A DNA stretch of 18,233 bases from positions 774-19,006 of the forward strand of contig DEKZ01000063.1 in NCBI GenBank assembly GCA_002354135.1. Reading direction: 5' to 3'. The first letter of the stretch is position 1, and each line of letters opens with the position of its first letter. This document shows positions 14,033 to 18,233 of the stretch, one piece after another. The position numbers and the translations under genes were made by a program. This DNA comes from Massilia sp. UBA2709 (lineage in GTDB: Bacteria; Pseudomonadota; Gammaproteobacteria; Burkholderiales; Burkholderiaceae_D). The notes below the pieces were generated by a model that was given only the letters and a program-made list of their open reading frames with translations, was not told the origin of the DNA and searched no databases.

Positions 14033-15379
14033 TCATTGGTAGATGCGGTCGGGGTCGAAGGTGTCGTCGGGGATGTTGGCGCCGTACATCTTGAGGCGGT
14101 CGGCGAAGCGCGGGCGCACCCCGGTGGCGCTGAAATGGCCGAGCACCTTGCCGTCGCGGTCGACCCCGGTCTGCTCGAAGCGGAAAATCTCCTGCATCGA
14201 GATGATGTCGCCTTCCATGCCGGTGATCTCCTGGATGCTGACCACCTTGCGGCAGCCGTCGATCAGGCGCGACGCCTGCACCACCACGGTCACGGCCGAG
14301 CATATCTGCTGGCGGATCGCGCGCGGCGTCAGGTTGACGCCTGCCATGCCGACCATGTTCTCGAGCCGCGCCAGGGCATCGCGCGGGGTGTTCGAGTGGA
14401 TCGTGGCAAGCGAGCCTTCGTGGCCGGTGTTCATCGCCTGCAGCATGTCGAGCGCTTCGGCGCCGCGCACCTCGCCCAGGATAATGCGGTCGGGCCGCAT
14501 GCGCAGCGAGTTCTTCACCAGTGCGCGCTGGGTGACTTCGCCCTTGCCTTCGATGTTGGGCGGGCGGGTTTCCAGGCGCACCACGTGCGGCTGGCGCAGC
14601 TGCAGCTCGGCCGCGTCCTCGATGGTGACGATGCGCTCGCTGGCCGGGATGAAGCCCGACAGCAGGTTCAGCAGCGTGGTTTTGCCGCTGCCGGTGCCGC
14701 CCGAGATCAGGATGTTGATCTTGGCGATGCTCAGGCCCTCCAGCACCTTGATCATGGGCGGTGTCATGCTCTTGTAGTCGAGCAGGTTCTGCACCGTCAG
14801 CGGCGTCGCGCCGAAGCGGCGGATCGACAGCAACGGGCCGTCCACCGCCAGCGGTGGAATGATCGCGTTCACGCGCGAGCCGTCCGGCAGGCGCGCGTCG
14901 ACCATCGGGCTCGATTCGTCGACGCGGCGGCCCACGCGCGAGACGATCTTCTCGATGATCTTCATCAGGTGCGCGTTGTCGTGGAAGGACACGTCGGTCA
15001 GTTCCAGCTTGCCGCGCCGCTCGACATACACGCGGCTGGCGGTATTGACCAGGATGTCGGAGACGGTCGGGTCGTTCAGGAGCGGCTCGAGCGGGCCGAA
15101 GCCGAGCATCTCGTGCTGGATGTCGAGCACCAGGTTGTGGCGTTCGTTCTGGTTGAGGACAATGCGCTCTTCCTCGATGATGCGCTGGATCAGCAGCGCC
15201 AGCTCGTGCTTGAATTGCTCGGCGGTCAGGCGCTTGAGGCGCTCCAGGTCGATCCGGTCGAGGATCATCTGGTGCATCGTCTTCTTGAGCTCCTGATAGG
15301 CGCTGTTGCCGGCCTCGGCCGGGAGTACGCTCGAGCGGCGCTCGTCATCGGATACGGACAGGCGTTCACGCAGCGACAT
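14033..15379 (-). CDS. tadA: Tad pilus assembly ATPase TadA/CpaF
   Basis: This 448-residue secretion ATPase powers Flp pilus assembly. The Walker A motif GGTGSGKT is at residues 227-234, the Asp box VTIEDAAEL at 251-259, the Walker B region RIILGEVRG at 298-306, and the His box GHEGSLATIHSN at 319-330. The N-terminal domain has the CpaF-type GFGPLEPLLNDPTVSDILVN segment (94-112). All catalytic elements are intact. AAGGAGAAG precedes the ATG. It starts 11 bases after tadZ. Confidence 0.97.
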   Translation of the reverse strand: MSLRERLSVSDDERRSSVLPAEAGNSAYQELKKTMHQMILDRIDLERLKRLTAEQFKHELALLIQRIIEEERIVLNQNERHNLVLDIQHEMLGFGPLEPLLNDPTVSDILVNTASRVYVERRGKLELTDVSFHDNAHLMKIIEKIVSRVGRRVDESSPMVDARLPDGSRVNAIIPPLAVDGPLLSIRRFGATPLTVQNLLDYKSMTPPMIKVLEGLSIAKINILISGGTGSGKTTLLNLLSGFIPASERIVTIEDAAELQLRQPHVVRLETRPPNIEGKGEVTQRALVKNSLRMRPDRIILGEVRGAEALDMLQAMNTGHEGSLATIHSNTPRDALARLENMVGMAGVNLTPRAIRQQICSAVTVVVQASRLIDGCRKVVSIQEITGMEGDIISMQEIFRFEQTGVDRDGKVLGHFSATGVRPRFADRLKMYGANIPDDTFDPDRIYQ

Positions 15380-15390
15380 GGCTTCTCCTT

Positions 15391-16566
15391 TCAGTAATCG
15401 TTTTCGCCGCGACCGAACAGGCGGTTGAACAGGCCGCGGCTTTCGGGCGCGCGCCGCGCGGTGACCAGTTCGACAAGGTCGGCCAGGCTGCGCGCCGCCG
15501 CGCTGGCGCGCGACAGCTCGAGCACCGGCACGCCCTGGTTGACCGAGTCGGTGACGGCGATGTAATCGTTGGGTACGGTGTGCACGACTTCGCAGCCGAG
15601 CGCCGCGTGCAGGTCAGGCAGGCGCAGGCGCCCGCCTTTTTCGTAGCGGTTGACGATCAGGCGGATGCTCTCGTTCGGGTAGCCGAGCGAGCGGAAAATG
15701 TCGAGCAGGCGCCTGGCGTCGCGGATGTCGGGCAGCGCCAGCTGCAGCACCGGGTAAATGGTGTCGGTGCTGTCTAGGGCGCGCAGGGACACCGCGTCGA
15801 TCTGGCGCCCGACGTCGAGCAGGATGAAATCGTAGTGCTGGCGCGCCACCCTCAGGATGGCGTCGATGTGCTCGGGCTTGGCCTCCTTCGTCTGGGAGGG
15901 GTCGTCGGCCGCGGCCAGGACCCCGAAACCGCGCGTGACGTGCACCAGGCAGGAGTCGAGGAAAGGGCCGTCGATGCGTGCGATCTGCTCGCACACGTCG
16001 GACAGGGTCATGGCCGGCTTCTGGTCCGAGACGTACAGCGCGGCGTCGCCGAACTGGCCGTGCAGGTCGATCAGCAGGACCTTCTTTTCGGCCAGCGTCG
16101 CCAGCGCATAGCCGAAATTGGTCGAAATGAAGGTGGCGCCGCTGCCGCCCTTGCAGGCGATGAAGGCCAGCACCTTGCCGTCGCGCAGCTGGGCGACGCC
16201 GGCGGCGGTGGCGATGCGGTCCATCGCTTCGTGAAAGGCGCGGTGCACCAGCGGCAGCTGCAGCACTTCGCGCACCCCGGCGCGCATTGCGCGAATCAGG
16301 AGTTCCGGACAATGCTCGCCCGTGAGCAGCATGAATTGTGCTTCCGGATACTGGCGCGCCATGCGCTCGAGCAGGTCGGCGTCCTCCGCAGTGCCGGCGC
16401 CGGCTTCGACGATCACCAGGCCCGGCGCCTCGGCCACCGGACGGTCGAGTGCTTCCCGCATCGACACGCGGCTGGCGGCGACGTTCAGCGGCGGCACGCG
16501 TGCCGCGCCCTGCGAGGCGATTTCGGCATACAGCAAGCTGTCGCGGCTGATCAAAAGGGCTTTCAT
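15391..16566 (-). CDS. tadZ: Tad pilus polar localisation protein TadZ/CpaE
   Basis: This 391-residue MinD/ParA-superfamily protein has an N-terminal receiver-like domain (about 1-115) and an ATPase domain from about 130. The deviant P-loop reads KGGSGAT (139-145): the ParA signature lysine K139 is present, but the usual second lysine (GKT) is Ala144. From family knowledge, TadZ/CpaE proteins often vary here; they mark the pole where the Tad machinery assembles. The segment KKVLLIDLHGQFGDAALYV matches the ParA/MinD switch region. The start has GAGGA upstream. The first receiver-type aspartate is not obvious, so phosphorylation is unlikely. An 89-base gap lies between it and the small lipoprotein gene. 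Confidence 0.94.
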   Translation of the reverse strand: MKALLISRDSLLYAEIASQGAARVPPLNVAASRVSMREALDRPVAEAPGLVIVEAGAGTAEDADLLERMARQYPEAQFMLLTGEHCPELLIRAMRAGVREVLQLPLVHRAFHEAMDRIATAAGVAQLRDGKVLAFIACKGGSGATFISTNFGYALATLAEKKVLLIDLHGQFGDAALYVSDQKPAMTLSDVCEQIARIDGPFLDSCLVHVTRGFGVLAAADDPSQTKEAKPEHIDAILRVARQHYDFILLDVGRQIDAVSLRALDSTDTIYPVLQLALPDIRDARRLLDIFRSLGYPNESIRLIVNRYEKGGRLRLPDLHAALGCEVVHTVPNDYIAVTDSVNQGVPVLELSRASAAARSLADLVELVTARRAPESRGLFNRLFGRGENDY

Positions 16567-16655
16567 GACGGTCCTCGTCGAGGCTCAGGTTATTGGTGCA
16601 GGAGACGGGCGCGCGGGGCGTGGCGGGCTGGAACGCGATCGCGGGGCAGCGGCGC

Positions 16656-16928
16656 TTACTGTCCGTTGCCGGATGTGTTGATCAGCGGCGAAACCTCGGT
16701 CTGCGGCTGGGCGAAGGAACGCTGGTAACGGGCATGCGCGGCGCGCGCGGCTGCACCGTCGATGCCGGTGGCGGGATTGGCGTTGGCAGCGCCGCGCGGA
16801 TCGATCGTCTGCGCCGCCACGTTGGCGCGCACCGACTTGCCGAACTGGCGGTCGAACCGCGGCGCGGTCGCGCATCCCTGCACCAGCAACAGCGCCGCGA
16901 CACATGCGATCGTCTTGTGGATAGCCAT
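16656..16928 (-). CDS. Small lipoprotein of the tad operon
   Basis: This 90-residue protein has a lipoprotein signal with lipobox VQGC (C19). The mature part has FDRQFGKSVRANVAAQT, then NANPATGIDGAAARAAHARYQRSF (split here as NANPATGIDG and AARAAHARYQRSF), then a short polar tail. I recall similar short lipoproteins next to the secretin in betaproteobacterial and Pseudomonas tad loci. They resemble the C-terminal part of CpaD, but I cannot name this with certainty. It could be a pilotin-like or CpaD-like partner of the secretin. AGGAGAAGG supports the ATG, which lies 9 bases after the secretin stop. Confidence 0.85.
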   Translation of the reverse strand: MAIHKTIACVAALLLVQGCATAPRFDRQFGKSVRANVAAQTIDPRGAANANPATGIDGAAARAAHARYQRSFAQPQTEVSPLINTSGNGQ

Positions 16929-16937
16929 GACCTTCTC

Positions 16938-18233
16938 CTATTTGAGTTCGAAACCGTCGGCGCTCTGGGCCGGCGGCGCACTGCGTTCGGGCAGCTTGGT
17001 GGCGCTCTCGAGCCGTCCGCCAAGCATCAGGGCCGCGCGCGAAGGCGCATCCACGCCGTCGGTCGGCAGCGCGTAGCCGGTGGCGGTGAGCGGCTTGACC
17101 AGGCGCGCGGTAATCACGAATACCAGCTCGGTGCGGTCCTGCTGGAAGTCGGTGCTGCGAAACAGCGCGCCCAGCACCGGCACCTCGGCCAGCATCGGCA
17201 AGCCCTTCAGGTTGGTGACGAGGTTGTTCTTGATCAGGCCGCCAATGGCGAAGCTCTGGCCGTCGTATAGCTGGACGGTGGTGCTGGCGCGCCGCGTCGT
17301 CACCACCGGCAGGATGGCGTTGCCGGTCAGGCCGGTCGCGCTGATGCCGATGCCTTCGCGCGACAGTTCCGACACCTCGGGCGCAACGCGCAGGTTGATG
17401 CGCCCGCCGCTGAGCACCGTCGGGGTAAAGCGCAGGCCGACGCCGAATTCCTTTTCCTCGAGCGTGACCTTGTCCCTGTCCTGCGACACCGGGATATAGA
17501 ATTTGCCGCCGGCCAGGAAGCTGCCTTCCTGGCCGCTGATCGCCATCACGTTCGGCTCGGCCAGCACCCGCACCAGGCTGTCCTTGGTCTCGGCGTCCAG
17601 GGCGAAGCCCTTGTCGCTGCTCCGGCCGGCAAGAAGCCGGGCGCCGGCTTTCCCGGTCAGGAAGTTCGATCCCAAGGCGGCGGCCCAGCTGCCGGGACTG
17701 AAGGTCCAGCTTGCGCCGGCCTCAAGCCGTTCGATCAGGCTCTTCGACACCTCCGCGACCTTCACCTCGAGCTGCACCTGCTGCGGCGCACTGACGCTCA
17801 GCAGATTGACGACGCGCAGGTTGGCGGCATTGGCAGCGGCGCTGGTGCCGCTTGCGGCCTGATCGGGAGCCAGTTCTTTCGGCACCGCGGTCATCGGCCG
17901 CAAGGGCTTGCGCACGTAGGCCAGCGCCAGCTCGGCGGCGCGGGCCGCGGCGGCGGCGTCGGAAACGGTCCCGGTAAGCACCAGCGAGTCGGCCGCGGCC
18001 AGCACGCGGATGTCCTTCTCGTCCGGCATGACGGCCGCCAGCATGGCCTGCAGGGCGGTGGGATCCATGGCCACGGTGATGTCGAGCACGCTGCACATGC
18101 CGCTGCGGCCCTGGATGATCATGTTGGTGGTGCCGACGTCGACGCCGGCGATGTACATGGCGTCGGGCGCAACCAGCATGGCCTGCACCACGGAAGGGTT
18201 GCCGACGCTGCGGTTCTGCACCGGCTCGGGCAG
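16938..18233 (-). CDS. cpaC: Tad pilus secretin CpaC/RcpA, 5' part beyond the window
   Basis: The reading frame is open to the window edge, so 431 residues of the C-terminal part are seen and the signal peptide and start are missing. The GTG near 18223 lies inside the coding frame and is probably not the start. In order: the end of the pilus-formation N-domain (AMYIAGVDVGTTNMIIQG), a BON-like segment (DSLVLTGTVSDAAAAARA), and the secretin domain with VRVLAEPNVMAISGQ, LAGGKFYIPV, FGVGLRFTPTVLSGGRINL and VAPEVSEL, followed by IGGLIKNN and LKGLPMLAEVPVLGALF. It forms the outer-membrane pore through which the Flp pilus emerges. Confidence 0.95.
   Translation of the reverse strand: MPEPVQNRSVGNPSVVQAMLVAPDAMYIAGVDVGTTNMIIQGRSGMCSVLDITVAMDPTALQAMLAAVMPDEKDIRVLAAADSLVLTGTVSDAAAAARAAELALAYVRKPLRPMTAVPKELAPDQAASGTSAAANAANLRVVNLLSVSAPQQVQLEVKVAEVSKSLIERLEAGASWTFSPGSWAAALGSNFLTGKAGARLLAGRSSDKGFALDAETKDSLVRVLAEPNVMAISGQEGSFLAGGKFYIPVSQDRDKVTLEEKEFGVGLRFTPTVLSGGRINLRVAPEVSELSREGIGISATGLTGNAILPVVTTRRASTTVQLYDGQSFAIGGLIKNNLVTNLKGLPMLAEVPVLGALFRSTDFQQDRTELVFVITARLVKPLTATGYALPTDGVDAPSRAALMLGGRLESATKLPERSAPPAQSADGFELK

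Noticed and set aside
12440..15397. A 985-residue open frame on the plus strand across the tad genes
   Set aside because: It is antisense to tadA, tadB and tadC, which have clear motifs. Its composition (rich in His, Gln, Arg, Asp) is typical of an antisense frame in GC-rich DNA.
16567..16655. Possible extra small gene between the tad lipoprotein and tadZ
   Set aside because: The 89-base stretch has no frame with a start, ribosome site and sensible composition.

Overview
The window looks like a piece of a GC-rich betaproteobacterial chromosome, most likely Oxalobacteraceae (Massilia/Telluria-like). The reasons are the fused 471-residue cytochrome b, the petABC-sspA-sspB order beside mscL and an HtrA protease, and a betaproteobacterial style of tad locus. 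This placement rests on gene content and my recall of related proteins, not on a search.

Region 1 (1-2855, minus strand): a compact run mscL - membrane-anchored HtrA/DegS-type protease (4-base GTGA overlap) - DUF2461 protein - small cupin. The left edge holds one full and one cut copy of a hairpin-forming repeat. Region 2 (2856-7555, plus strand): a 306-base AT-rich gap, then the cytochrome bc1 operon petA-petB-petC, then sspA and sspB (starvation/ClpXP adaptor pair), tRNA-Thr(UGU) and a strong terminator. The sspA -10 box lies in the loop of a perfect 8-bp inverted repeat, followed by a leader hairpin.

Region 3 (7608-9464, minus strand): a three-gene cluster that is the most interesting part of the window. 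It encodes a 97-residue Asn/Gly/Pro-rich secreted protein that carries both a Sec signal peptide and a double-glycine-like leader, a stand-alone periplasmic C39 cysteine peptidase with an intact triad, and an outer-membrane beta-barrel with an N-terminal coiled coil that resembles FapF, the amyloid exporter of Pseudomonas. No ABC transporter and no FapA/B/C are present. I read it as a minimal Fap-like secretion module in which the substrate crosses the inner membrane by Sec, is trimmed by the C39 enzyme in the periplasm, and leaves through the barrel. A perfect palindrome sits just upstream of its ribosome binding site.

Region 4 (9724-10860): a GIN-domain (DUF2807) beta-helix protein and a convergent BON-domain lipoprotein, separated by a perfect 13-bp bidirectional terminator. 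Region 5 (10959-18233, minus strand): part of a tad/Flp pilus operon in transcription order: secretin (cut by the window end), small lipoprotein, TadZ/CpaE, TadA ATPase, TadB, TadC, and a TadD-like TPR lipoprotein fused to a LytR_C domain. The pilin, prepilin peptidase and CpaB genes would be expected beyond the right edge.
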